NCBI GenBank assembly: GCA_003550325.1
Contig: QKWP01000358.1
Coordinates: 130,384 to 194,383, forward strand
Source of the DNA: Gigaspora rosea
Taxonomy: Eukaryota > Glomeromycota > Glomeromycetes > Diversisporales > Gigasporaceae
DNA length: 64,000 nt
Direction of reading: 5' to 3'
This document shows, in pieces, positions 45,366 to 55,507 of the stretch (within the stretch, counting starts at the first letter, position 1; every line of letters begins with the position of its first letter). Under the pieces are notes generated by a model, which was not told where the DNA came from, made no database searches, and was given only the letters and a program-made list of their open reading frames with translations. The position numbers were made by a program, and so were the translations under genes.

Positions 45366-48140
45366 TTACGCTCGAATTCCTTGAGCAAAACCAGGATATG
45401 TCCTAACGACCTATTAAATTTTATAATTATTAATTATTAATTTTTTTTTTTTTTGAGAGATTCGATTATAGAATTTTTCTTTTAACTTACCTCATTATAT
45501 AAATCTGGTTTAGTTCTAGCCAACGCATCCGGATCTTCGGCTAAACAGACGAATGTTGTAGCGGCACCACTGAAAATTACTGATCCTATAATTGATAGCA
45601 TTTGGAATCCAATAATGAATGCCAGAAATACTATTAACGGAGTGAATCCTCCGCCATCATTGAAACTGGGATGAAAGATGATCGTGTAAAGATATCCGAA
45701 TAGAGCGGTGACCATTCCAACTAGAAATGAACCTTTTGGATAGAAATTAATTTAGTAGATAATTTCAAATGAAAGTGATTACACATGCAGACGGCTCTCT
45801 CTGAGTGCATAAATATTTTCTAAATTGCAGGACGCTTTTAATCTCGTATGTAGAGCTATATGTATCTTGTTCTCTCTTAAATGCAATTTCAGATGCAACT
45901 TTTTTCTTATGGTTTCGGCGAAATGCACATAGAGAGATATATTATAAATATAATATGGTAGTACGATACAATACCCATTGTAACGACGCTGCCTATAAGG
46001 TTATCATTAATAACCGCCTCAATGCCGCGATCTTGAATCATAGTCCAGGTATCCTATAATATTTGTGGAAAAAATTAAGTTTGTACCATCTTATCCACAA
46101 CATAATCCACAACAAAATCCACAACATATTTATAGTTATCATTACCTTTGCCTTTGATATGTACAGAAAATTTGATTATAAATTTAATAAATATTATTTA
46201 GTATCAATATCATTTCTATATCTCAGTTTTAAACTGCCACCATAGATTTTCATAATGTATTTACCGCATCACAGAATGACTTCCCGTAAATCGCTACTTG
46301 TGTATACGCGTAAAAATTGAAATATTCCTAAACATAGAATATTTATTTCAATATATAATCGATTATAAAAATACATAAATAAAAATCTAAATTGTATACA
46401 ACTTACTAACAACGCATCGATATATCCAACTATTACAGCTGCACAAGCAGCGCAAAACGCGCCTAATTTATGAAATTTATTAATATCTTTTGAGAAAATT
46501 TTAATAATTGAAAAAATACGTAATATATTACCTAAGGGATTATCAACATCTTGGGCTAGAGATCTCAAAAGTTGACGAATAACTTGTAATATTGCAACTA
46601 ATAAACTTCCAAAGCAGATACTCCCAAAGCTAGTAGTAGCTGCCCTTTTTGCACTACCCAAGGTAGGTGAAGGTGGGACACCTTGAGGGGTTCCTTCAAG
46701 AAAGTAATAGGAAGCAAATACGCCAGAAGTTGTAACATGAATAAAAGTTTGGATAACTTGAGACACCCAATAGTATCTAATAAATTAGTATCAAAATTAT
46801 TTAAATTATTTCAACTTAATACAATAACAAAATAAATTTATTATTAGATAAATACACTTACGTAAATAATAAAAATATGACAATGACCGTAAATTGGCCA
46901 GTTTGACAATTTGTTGACGTTGTCTTTGCTTGCTTACACGCAGCTGGATACCAGACTTGATATGCCGCTAGAAAAATAAAAGAAAATAAAATAAAATAAA
47001 TTGGAACAATTCGTTTCTATGATTTATCTACGCGTAGAATTTATAAACATTTACCAATTAAAGTAAAAATCCACCATATCGTATACAATATATGTACGAA
47101 TAATCCCACAAAAGCTGTCAAAATCATTGCTTTATATCTATTCATAATACTGGTTATAGTCCGTAACATGACAGAAGAGAATGGAATCAATGGTTTCCAC
47201 CTGTGTTTGTAAATTCAAATAATTTTAATATTGTAAATTTGTATTTTATATATATAAATATATATATATATGTAAATAATGATTATGAAATCTTACCAAA
47301 ACCAATATAATGTATAAAAAATAGCGACGATAGCAAACAAAATAGCAAGGCTAAAATATTTAACGATAAAGAAATAAACGGTAAAACACCAGTACATCAC
47401 GATAGAGAGGAAAAATGTGACTTTGATAAATTGTTTTGGAAATCTATTTTTAACATAAAAGTATCAATAAATTAATCCAAAATAAAAAAGTACAGTACAA
47501 AGTGAAAGAATTCACGTACTTATGTGCTAATATTAAGTATCCTGTGCTTAGTGCGAGTCCAATTCCAGCACAAAACATTAAAATCCAAATAGTACTCCAA
47601 TTCAAAGTTACATTTTCGACAGACGTACGATTTTGACGTTGTATGATAGCGTAATTTCTTAGAGAGATCGCAGATACAGCAATGAATGCCAACAAATCTA
47701 ATGTAAATAAAATTACAGCCCCTGTTGTAATAATAAAAGATTAAGCATTTTATTTATCAAACATTAATAAAAATATTATATATATATGATTTTAATTTAC
47801 ATAAGTCTTGATATTTGGTCCTTGTATTAAATTTACTATTATCACTACCACTATTCATAGCTTGCTCAAAACTGGGAGGTGGGGGATAACCATTTTGTGG
47901 TGGCATGTAAGATGTATTTTGAGATTCATATGGTGGTCTTTCATTATGATTGTAGTCGTTATTGTAGTAATTTAATGGCCTTTCATTATTATTGTAGTAA
48001 TTTGATGGTGTTTCATTACTATTATTATTATAATTTGAAGTTTTTTCTGGATTAGTATGTGTGTATGGGTGGATCGAACTAGGTGAAGTTGGAGGGGGAT
48101 AGTAATGTTTAGGCTCTGGCATATAATATTGTTGTGACAT
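45366..48140 (-). CDS. PNS1: Pns1/choline-transporter-like (CTL, SLC44 family) membrane protein, 11 exons
   Basis: Minus-strand exons in order: 48140..47801, 47721..47520, 47443..47297, 47200..47055, 46967..46862, 46776..46532, 46462..46407, 46327..46265, 46053..45975, 45732..45491, 45410..45366. They total 556 residues, close to yeast Pns1. All ten introns have GT-AG ends and the phases close. Residues 1-113 are a Pro/Tyr/Asn-rich cytosolic tail (PPPTSPSS, repeats of NYYNNNERP). From residue 114 (LWAVILFTLDLLAFIAVS) there are about ten hydrophobic spans. Family signatures: KPLIPFSSVMLRTI, YYWVSQVIQTFIHVTTSGVF, DALLEYFNFYAYTQVAIYGK, DRGIEAVINDNLIG, SGAATTFVCLAEDPDAL. The C-terminus is VVRTYPGFAQGIRA. 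CTL proteins sit in the plasma or organelle membrane; yeast Pns1's substrate is unclear and choline transport should not be assumed. It is convergent with the zinc-finger-like gene, with the two stops about 210 bp apart. Introns 8 and 9 (211 and 242 bp) are unusually long. Confidence 0.92.
45785..45955. mobile_element. Eroded pogo-like MITE in intron 9 of the CTL gene
   Basis: GGCTCTCTCTGAGTGCATAAA and CGAAATGCACATAGAGAGAT are inverted, with an internal CTCTCTTAAATGCAA. Same motif style as the TA-flanked element at 22918. It accounts for most of the extra intron length. Confidence 0.55.
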
Positions 48141-48360
48141 CCTCGAAATCTAACGAAAAAAAGAACTTTTAAAAGCAACTTTTGATTCCGTTTATTCTTT
48201 TAATATCGGGTTGAAATTCATTTATTGCATTAAGTCATTTTGACATCATAGACAAATAATGATTATCGATTTTTGTAATAAATATAGAAAAAAATTTCTA
48301 TATTATTCAAAAATTAGATTAATACATACTAAGAAATTTGCAATAAAAAAAATTTACATT
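48141..48360. other. 5' flank of the CTL gene
   Basis: On the minus strand, weak TATA-like strings (ATATTAAAAG, TTTTAAAAG) lie 25-70 bp before the start. Nothing stronger. Confidence 0.35.
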
Positions 48361-48374
48361 ACAAAAAATAGAGA

Positions 48375-48606
48375 TGATCCAGTGATTAGTATTATTTTAC
48401 TACCAATCGATTCATATCGATGAGGATAGTAATTCTAATCACTGGACCACGAACTATTGCAGATTCGCCACACAATATCCTTTTTAACTTTATGTAGTAT
48501 TCGAACGTTAATATCTCGTGGCCTTGTGATCAGAATTGAACGATTTTATATCATTCGATTCGTCTTGGAGACGAATCAAATGGTATATAAATCATTAGAT
48601 TTGCTC
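48375..48606. mobile_element. Small foldback plus copy of the ATCATTCGATTCGTCT repeat
   Basis: CCAGTGATTAG ... CTAATCACTGG at 48378-48445 form a short foldback. 48494-48606 is a diverged copy of the hairpin repeat at 62965-63077, sharing ATATCATTCGATTCGTCT and AATATCTC. Confidence 0.55.
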
Positions 48607-48649
48607 ACGAGTTATAATAGATTTTTCTTAATTGCGCTATAATACCTAT

Positions 48650-49345
48650 AGTCAACCTTATATATATAATAAAAAGGTTAACACTTAAATCTATTTTTAT
48701 TTACAGTTATTTAATATTTCTACTGACTATATAGGGCGCAAAAATTTGGCGGTACCGTGCGTACACTTATTTGCGCCGGTGATACAAACCAAAAAAAGGG
48801 GGACACAGGTTACTTGGGAAAATTTGGATCCAACGTTTTCATGCTTTTTCCAAGTATTTGAGAATTTTTTACGATGTAAGTCTAGAATTCTTATATAATT
48901 TAACTTAGGTTACAAAAAATAGTCACATGAAGGGTTAAGTTACAGATAGGGATGAATTTTACGTAATTTTACATAATTTGGTAAAGTTTCAGTAAAATTA
49001 GGTTTCATATAATTTGAACACGATATTAATTTCTTGGATAACGTGATGAAAATTACGATTTACTGAATATATGTATTGTAAGACAGGTGTTACAAATGTA
49101 TAATATCAATGTTGGCCAGAATTATAATAAGTTTTACCAGCATTAACTATTAAAATTTGACAATATATGATTCTGAGTTTTTCTGATGTAGACAGTGAAC
49201 CTAAAATACAAGTATTCTTTCTAAACGTGATAACCAATTTAACCAGCTAAAATTTTTGATTTTATACAGATTTTGATCTAAATAATAAATTTATCTTGTT
49301 TAAAAAAAATATAAATATTCAATATTTTACAATAAAATTTTTCCG
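48650..49345. other. AT-rich intergenic stretch
   Basis: No gene or delimited repeat seen. Confidence 0.45.
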
Positions 49346-49747
49346 TAAAGTCACGTGAGTGAACTCTCGATATAGTGAAGTTACCAGTTTATATAAAATT
49401 CTTTTGATATAGTGAATTTACTAATAAACTCTCGATATAATGAATTTTTTAAAAATTTTTATTAATGGGAACGGATCACTTCACTCAGTGTCTGAAATTC
49501 AATTTTTAAATTAGTTGCGGGCTGCAACTAAATAAAAAAAATAGTTGCGGATTATAAGAATTTATAAAAAATTTAGTTGCGCGTATAAGCATTTAATCAA
49601 AATTTATAAGTAAAATTTGCAAATTTATGTGCGGAATTTGCACATGTACTTCAGATTTTGGTTGCGGAAATTTAAAATTTGTTGCGGTCCGCAGACTCCG
49701 CAACCCAATTTCAGACACTGACTTCACTATAACGAGAATGACTTGTA
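49346..49747 (-). mobile_element. MITE of the TACAAGTCACTTTCG family, split by a nested hAT MITE
   Basis: Reverse-oriented relative to 513-714, with the same internal order (TATAGTGAATTTACTAATAA, TTAATGGGAACGGATCACTT). The interruption falls at ACTTCACT, which the 513 copy carries uninterrupted. Confidence 0.8.
49486..49720. mobile_element. 235-bp hAT-like MITE nested in another MITE
   Basis: Ends CAGTGTCTGAAATT and AATTTCAGACACTG with the perfect 8-bp duplication ACTTCACT (49478-49485, 49721-49728). Subterminal GTTGCGG/CCGCAAC motifs. A truncated relative is at 56829-57020. Confidence 0.95.
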
Positions 49748-49774
49748 TCACAAATAGGTAGCTTATTGGGATGT

Positions 49775-50045
49775 TCTCAAACAATGGATCGAAAGTAAAT
49801 TTTTAATTAGTCGGAAATCGAATAAATGACAAGTGAGTTACCATTGCGATGAACAAATCAGTGAGATACAAACCACCTTTTTCGCCAAAAATTTGTCATT
49901 ATAAAGTCGCTCAAGCATTACTTTATATTCAAACATAATAATAAATTCTCGCCAAGTTTCTATCGATCCAAAAAGTAGCTATTTTATTGTTAATGCTCGA
50001 AGCTTTTAAAACAAATGATCGATACTTGATATGAAATAATAATAA
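49775..50045 (-). repeat. Copy 2 of the inverted ~280-bp repeat pair
   Basis: Reverse-complement match to 1955-2235. On the minus strand it reads KASSINNKIATFWIDRNLAR then IYYYV and a stop; the second frame (MFEYKVMLERLYNDKFLAKK) is open here but closed in copy 1. Confidence 0.5.
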
Positions 50046-50239
50046 TTGTGGTGGCTGATGCTGAAATTTTGACCTATTTTGATATGAAATTTTAAAATTT
50101 TTTTGGTATGTTTTTTTCGTTTTTGTCTTATAGAATTTGGGTGTAGCTTTGATATTTAAAGTGTATATATGGATTTTAGCAGGGTTTATATTTTCAAATC
50201 GAGACCCCAAATTCAGCATCAGCCGCGACAATAATAATA
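50046..50239. mobile_element. MITE related to the TTATTGTCACAG family
   Basis: ATAATTGTGGTGGCTGATGC at the left and GCATCAGCCGCGACAATAAT at the right are inverted; interior AT-rich. Confidence 0.7.
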
Positions 50240-50285
50240 GGCGGTTGCTATTCATACCCTATTCGTACCCCTGTAAATCAAAAAC

Positions 50286-50705
50286 TTTAGATTGTTTCAA
50301 ATTTTGAGCGAAGATATCCTGACAACCACCAAGCCAAATTCAATGGGCATTTTATGTATGGATTCTATAGATTCATAGGATTCAAAGAAAAAATTTTATT
50401 GAATTTGACTTGGTGGTTATCAAGATATCTTCGCTCAAAGTTTCAAAAAAATTCAAATCGTCTATCAAAATAGAAGCTACGCCAAACTTTTTCAAACTTT
50501 GAAGATATCTTGATAATCACTAAGTCAAATTCGATTACCGGTAACTCTTTTTATTTAAATCCATAGAATTCAAAGAAAAAAAGTTTATTGAATTTGATTT
50601 GGTGATTGTCTAGATATCTTCGCTCAAAGTTTTAAATAATTCAAAATATCCATCAAAATAAAAGCTGCGTCACAGACTTTGAGCGAAGATATCTTGACAA
50701 CTACC
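50286..50705. repeat. Two consecutive foldbacks with GAGCGAAGATATC ends
   Basis: TTTGAGCGAAGATATC and GATATCTTCGCTCAAA alternate at about 50308, 50425, 50602 and 50677, with a degraded copy near 50502. Inside are CAACCACCAAG(C/T)CAAATTCAAT arms. This is a tandem duplication of a foldback unit of about 150 bp. Confidence 0.75.
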
Positions 50706-50825
50706 AAAAAGTCAGATTGCAGTATGGTATGAATGACCAGATCAGCATGAGTATAAAATACCCAATTTATTATTACAGTATTATGGATTAAAAATATAGC
50801 GATAGCAGGTATTCTACACCCCATA

Positions 50826-51210
50826 GTGATGGATGTCACTTGGTTTTTTTGTGACCTTAGTCATTTAGTCATATGATATTATGTCACGATACACTTAGTC
50901 ACTTTGAAGTGACAAAATCACATGTTAATAAAAATAATACTGTATAAAATAATATATGTCACTATGTTACTTAGTCACATGGTCACCTAAGTAGCCAATA
51001 AAAATTAGATTATTTATCAAATTTATAAATTTATATTTCATCTAACAATTTTAGTAGCACAATTAGAGTATAAAATAGTGAATCTATTATTTAAATATAT
51101 TATATTAAACCTATGCCATGTTATTTCAAAGTTATTTTGGGTTTATAATTATTTAAATGACTAGTCACTTAATTTTTTTAGAGTGACTCATCATGGTGAC
51201 TGTCCATCAC
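50826..51210. mobile_element. TIR element with GTGATGGA termini
   Basis: GTGATGGATGTCAC and GTGACTGTCCATCAC at the ends, with CCCATA on both sides (50820-50825, 51211-51216; the repeat can be read as 6-8 bp). Many TAGTCAC/GTGACTA motifs inside. Confidence 0.75.
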
Positions 51211-51216
51211 CCCATA

Positions 51217-51754
51217 TACCATATACCATACTCCATACATATTGGTCTGAAATAAAAAAAATGAAAAGGATAACTATACTGATTAACAGTAATTGTAAAG
51301 TTGATTTTATTAAATTTTGATTCTCATTTCGCGTCCTAATTGGCGGCTATTTTTTTCTTTATTGCGCTTTTTATACTTGTATTATATATGATTTACCTAT
51401 TCTATTTTGACAAATTACAGTATTACATAAAATAACATTCATAATAAAAAATTATAACTATCTTAAACCAATTGAGATGAATTTACATGTGAATCTTAAC
51501 GGCAAAAAAAGGCATCTTAATTGGTTAAATGAATCTTAGGAAATATAAAAGACTTTCATGCAACTAATCGGACCATTTCAGTTAAAGGTAAAAATTATTT
51601 TTGAGGGTACGCTATTGTATCCAGTTATATGTAGTTAACCAAAAAATAAGAATCGTGTGATCAAAAATACTATTATTAATAGTGAAATAGACGACTATAT
51701 AAATAAAAAAAAAATAATAAAGATATTAATGTTGCTCCGGACTATCACATGATC
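51217..51754. other. Intergenic stretch
   Basis: No feature that I can support. Confidence 0.4.
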
Positions 51755-51894
51755 TAGGATGGCATGTCACTATGTTCTGGACATATGTGACATAACTTAT
51801 GCCCAATTGAAAATGGACATATGTCATGCCTGGTAAATGTAAAAAAAATGGACATATGTCCAAAAAAAATTGACATAGTGATGTGCCATCCCTG
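51755..51894. mobile_element. 140-bp hAT-like MITE
   Basis: TAGGATGGCATGTCACTATG and CATAGTGATGTGCCATCCCTG are inverted. The flanks CACATGATC and CACATGGTC match at 8 of 9 positions. GGACATATGTCC palindromes inside. Confidence 0.8.
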
Positions 51895-52311
51895 CACATG
51901 GTCGTCCGAAGCACAACCTAGTAAACATTTTTGTATTGTTTTTTTTTATTGAGGCTAAATTAGGATGAAGCTCCGAACATTTCAGTAAAGAAAATACGGA
52001 CATTATTTGGATTAATCCATTTGTCAAGTCCAAATAAAATTTTAATTGGACATAATCCAAATGCCTATCATTAATTATCTGAAAGATTTCTTCTTTTTAT
52101 ATCATATTTAAATATACAAAGTAGTGTATATACTACTGTACTATAATATTGCAGAATAGTACCAGTATTTGATTTTAACAAATGATTTTGCCTGTCTATG
52201 TCATGTGATTTTTGCATGCCTTTTTGCCTTTTGTGGGAGTCTCCAGACTAGTGTTTCGGGCGAAACCTAATTATTTCGCCCGATCCGTATAGGCGATATT
52301 AATTTCGCCAA

Positions 52312-52480
52312 ACGTTTAAATTTCCGAAATTTCCGAAATTTCGATAAGATCCGAAATTTTGAACTCTATCTGTAATTATCCGAAACTATATTAAACACGT
52401 NGTTTAAATTTCCGAAATTTCGATAAGATCCGAAATTTTGAACTCTATCTGTAATTATCCGAAACTATATTAAACACGTG
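52312..52480. repeat. Duplication across an N, probable assembly artefact
   Basis: 52312-52400 and 52402-52480 repeat the same ~79-bp sequence (AATTTCGATAAGATCCGAAA ... AAACACGT) on either side of a single N at 52401. Confidence 0.8.
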
Positions 52481-52511
52481 AGTCAAAATCTGGCCAATAG
52501 TATTTAAGTAT

Positions 52512-52735
52512 TTTTTGTCGCAGATCATAATTTAAAATGAAATCTACATTCTATACTTAACCTGCTAGCCTTCTAAAACCCATTAATATACTTGTTTATT
52601 ATAATTTTTTTTAAAACTAACCCTAACCCTAAACCCCTAACCCTAAAAAATACACCCCAAAAAAATTTGGTTTTTGAGATTTTATACTATCATTTCATTT
52701 TAATCTGGATTTCATTATGATCTGTCACAATAATT
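52512..52735. mobile_element. MITE of the TTATTGTCACAGATC family with telomere-like core
   Basis: GTCGCAGATCATAAT at the left and ATTATGATCTGTCACAATAA at the right, core CTAACCCTAACCCTAAACC. Reverse relative of 18951-19174, nested in the hAT element at 52249. Confidence 0.75.
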
Positions 52736-52778
52736 GATGGTTTCTTTTCCCAATGAAAGTAATGAGTAAAATACATAC

Positions 52779-52898
52779 CTTGTGTTGAGCATCGTTAGTA
52801 TCAAAGTGAAGATGAGGAATGGTATAACGAATATAAAAATAAAAGTCAAATTTTATGACTTGCCCAGAGTTAGATTTCAAGTAGATACTGGCCATTTG
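52779..52898 (-). CDS. Coding-like exon inside the 52249 hAT element
   Basis: A 120-nt open stretch (40 codons) on the minus strand, preceded by an ATTAG acceptor and followed by a GTATGT donor. It contains MASIYLKSNSGQVIKFDFYF and ends HFDTNDAQHK. Not recognised. Upstream on the same strand, 53220-53438 is also open (DLMKSFLGQRNTQKFQMQ, then FMIIKDLCPVDIFAKIIP). Together they look like pieces of a host gene carried by the element. Confidence 0.35.
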
Positions 52899-53747
52899 CT
52901 AATCCTAGTAATGTGCCTTAAATTTAATATAATGACAAAACGATATAATTGAAAATTTGTAAAAAATACACTGTGAACGATTTATGAATAGACGCATGAA
53001 ATAAACGTGCATATGAGAGTGTAATTGAATGGAACCTATTTGATAGACTGATAAATATTGAAAAATTGGAGAATTTTGGCTCCAGATTTCCCGTAACCTG
53101 GTTAAACGGCATGATAAATTTATGGCGGTTATGAACTATCTAACACCGTACACTCAAGGCAATAATAGAAGTCTTCAAGATCTTACCTGGTATATAATCT
53201 TACAATTTATCTGACTTTGTTAAATCAAAAATTTACACCAGTGCTGATATTTATGATTTGGTATTATTTTGGCAAATATGTCAACAGGACAGAGATCTTT
53301 GATAATCATGAATTTCGCCCGGATTTGCATCTGGAACTTCTGAGTGTTACGTTGTCCCAAGAACGATTTCATTAAATCTTTTTTTTTTTTTAAGAAAGTC
53401 GAATGTAAGTTACTATAAAGGGATCTATCATCATGCACTTTGTTAGATTCAAAAATTTATGCCAATCTGTATATATATTGGACTATCGGAATATCGGATT
53501 TATATCGGATTTATATCGGATTTTCGTCTTAATTTCGGAATTTAGGATTATCATTTCGGACTATTCATTAAAATCCGAAATATTTCGGAATTGGAAATAT
53601 AATTTAGCCCAAAACATTACTCCAGACACTTACCAATTTGCACCTACCTGGTTAGTGTTAGGGTTAGAGGTTATTTATAGGTTGATTTATATTTTGTAGG
53701 TGCTAAATCACGCGAATGGTAGGGTTTGTCTCGGAAAGTCTACGGAC

Positions 53748-54563
53748 TAGGGATACCGCGGATCTGCGATATCATAATCTGCGCATAAATCAGATTTTAC
53801 CGCAGAAGCATATGCGACAGCATATTCGTATATTAGGATGAATTTCGCATAAATAATAAAGCATAATCTGCGCATAAAATGGCCGGAATTAAAGATAAGT
53901 AATATCAGGTTTATCAATTTTCCTCACCAGTTCTTATTGGACGCATAGAAATCTTGCATGTTGATTGTACGAAACATAAATCATCAGATTTGAAATTTCA
54001 AATCACGGTACGAATGTTACCGTAAGTAATAAAACATACCATTAAAGCAATATAAAGTTTAACAAGAGACATATATTTTACTAAAATTTTGTAGGAAATT
54101 TTTTGTTAGGATGCAAAAGTAGAGTTGGGTTTCATGCGTGCGCATAATTCCCATGTTTCCAAATCATGCGCAAATTATTCCATCAAAGTTATTTTTATTT
54201 TTTTTATCATGCATGAATTAATGGTTCAAAAAATGCATTAATGCACATAATTCTGAATCATGCGTATTTTATCCATCTCCACGCAAATGACAGCTTTGTA
54301 ACGCGATTCTTTTCATAATTTTATATCACACAGATGCTGTGGTTTTATTGGTAAGTTACTGATGGGTTCAGTAACTTACGATAACGACAATGATAAAAAT
54401 TTACAATGATAAATTTGCAACTCTAGTGATCGCATATTTCGCATATTTCTATCTGATCCGCATGATATGTAGCATAATTTTAAAAAATTTATCGCATAAT
54501 TCGCATAATTCGGATTGTAAAGCAGGCAGAATTTGGGATCTATCGCGAAAATGGTGATCCCTA
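53748..54563. mobile_element. 816-bp non-autonomous hAT-like element with captured-exon candidate
   Basis: Ends TAGGGATACC and GGTGATCCCTA, flanked by the perfect 8-bp duplication CTACGGAC (53740-53747, 54564-54571). Subterminal GCGCATAA/TTCGCATA motifs at both ends. It lies about 120 bp from the end of the 52249 element. Confidence 0.9.
53931..54021 (+). CDS. Coding-like exon inside the 53748 hAT element
   Basis: A 91-nt open stretch between a TTTTCCTCACCAG acceptor and a consensus GTAAGT donor, reading LIGRIEILHVDCTKHKSSDL and then KFQITVRML. Not recognised. It has both splice signals but no neighbouring exon inside the element, as expected for a captured fragment. Confidence 0.35.
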
Positions 54564-54639
54564 CTACGGACGTGTACATATCACGTGAGTTTGACGAACG
54601 AATATCACGTGATTTTTAACGTATGGAAGTAGAATTTTC

Positions 54640-55325
54640 TTAATTTTTGGACGAATTTTCTTGATAAGTGATTCAATGAAAAATTTTTTGAATCAATTCT
54701 AAGAATTAGCAGAATTTATTTAAAAAATTTTCATCGAATCTATTAAATCGTTGTCGAGAAATTTTCATTCAAAGTCTGGGAAAGTTTCTCCTGAGAAAAT
54801 AACCACTACAAAAATTTTTCTAAGCTTTGAACTGACAACTATCCAATAGTATTCGATAAAAATTTTTTTAAATCAATTCCATTAATTAGTAGAATTCATT
54901 TAAAAAGAAATTTATCGAATTCTATTAAGTGGTTGTCGAAAAATTTCGTTCAATGCTTGGAACATTTTCTGAAACCTAAAAAAATAGTCACGGGAGAAAT
55001 TTTGAAAAAAATTTTCTCGACAGCTATCTGATAGAATTCGATAAAAATTTTTAAAATAAATTGTATAATTTAGTAGAATTTATTTTAAAAAAATCCTATG
55101 TGTAGTTGTCGAGAAAGTTTCATTCAAAGATCAGAAAATTTTCTGCCATGACAATTTTTTTAGGAAACAGTAGAAATTTTCCTAAACTTTGAACAACAAT
55201 TTCTCGACAACTAATTGAAAGAAATTTTTATATAATTCTACTAATTCGTAGAATTGATTTAAAAAAATTTTTCATTGAATTCTATTAGATAATGGTCGAG
55301 AAACATTGCCCAATAATTAAGAAAA
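54640..55325. repeat. Diverged tandem inverted repeats, ~180-bp period
   Basis: About four units, each with TAGAATT(T/C)ATTTAAA, ATCGAATTCTATTAA and GGTTGTCGAGAAA-type blocks in both orientations. Confidence 0.6.
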
Positions 55326-55369
55326 TTCTCACTTCCGTGTATTGTTTTTTATTGCAATATCAATAAATT

Positions 55370-55505
55370 ATAGTTATTGTATGGATATGTGTGTGTAAGT
55401 TAGTTACACACCGGTTCATATGAAAGCACGTGGCCTTCGTCCACGTGATTGAATATGAATCGGTGTTTAACTAACTTATACATACATATCCATATAATAA
55501 CTATA
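55370..55505. repeat. 136-bp foldback
   Basis: ATAGTTATTGTATGGATATG on the left pairs with CATATCCATATAATAACTAT on the right, through to the centre CACGTGGCC-TTCGTCCACGTG. Directly abuts the TIR-bounded minisatellite. Confidence 0.8.
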
Positions 55506-55507
55506 TT

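Larger units (their letters stand above)
52249..53619. mobile_element. 1.37-kb non-autonomous hAT-like element with captured-exon candidates
   Basis: Ends TAGTGTTTCGGGC and GCCCAAAACATTA, flanked by the perfect 8-bp duplication CTCCAGAC (52241-52248, 53620-53627). Subterminal TCCGAAATTTCGGA-type motifs at both ends. The interior holds a MITE (52512-52735), a contig-join duplication around the N at 52401, and coding-like exons on the minus strand. Confidence 0.9.

Noticed and set aside
45482-45484. Apparent stop of the CTL gene after NEVS
   Set aside because: It lies inside a consensus GTAAGT donor; splicing to 45410 adds a family-like C-terminus ending in a stop at 45366-45368.
50826-51210. 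Autonomous transposon
   Set aside because: Only 385 bp, no transposase frame; listed as a non-autonomous TIR element.
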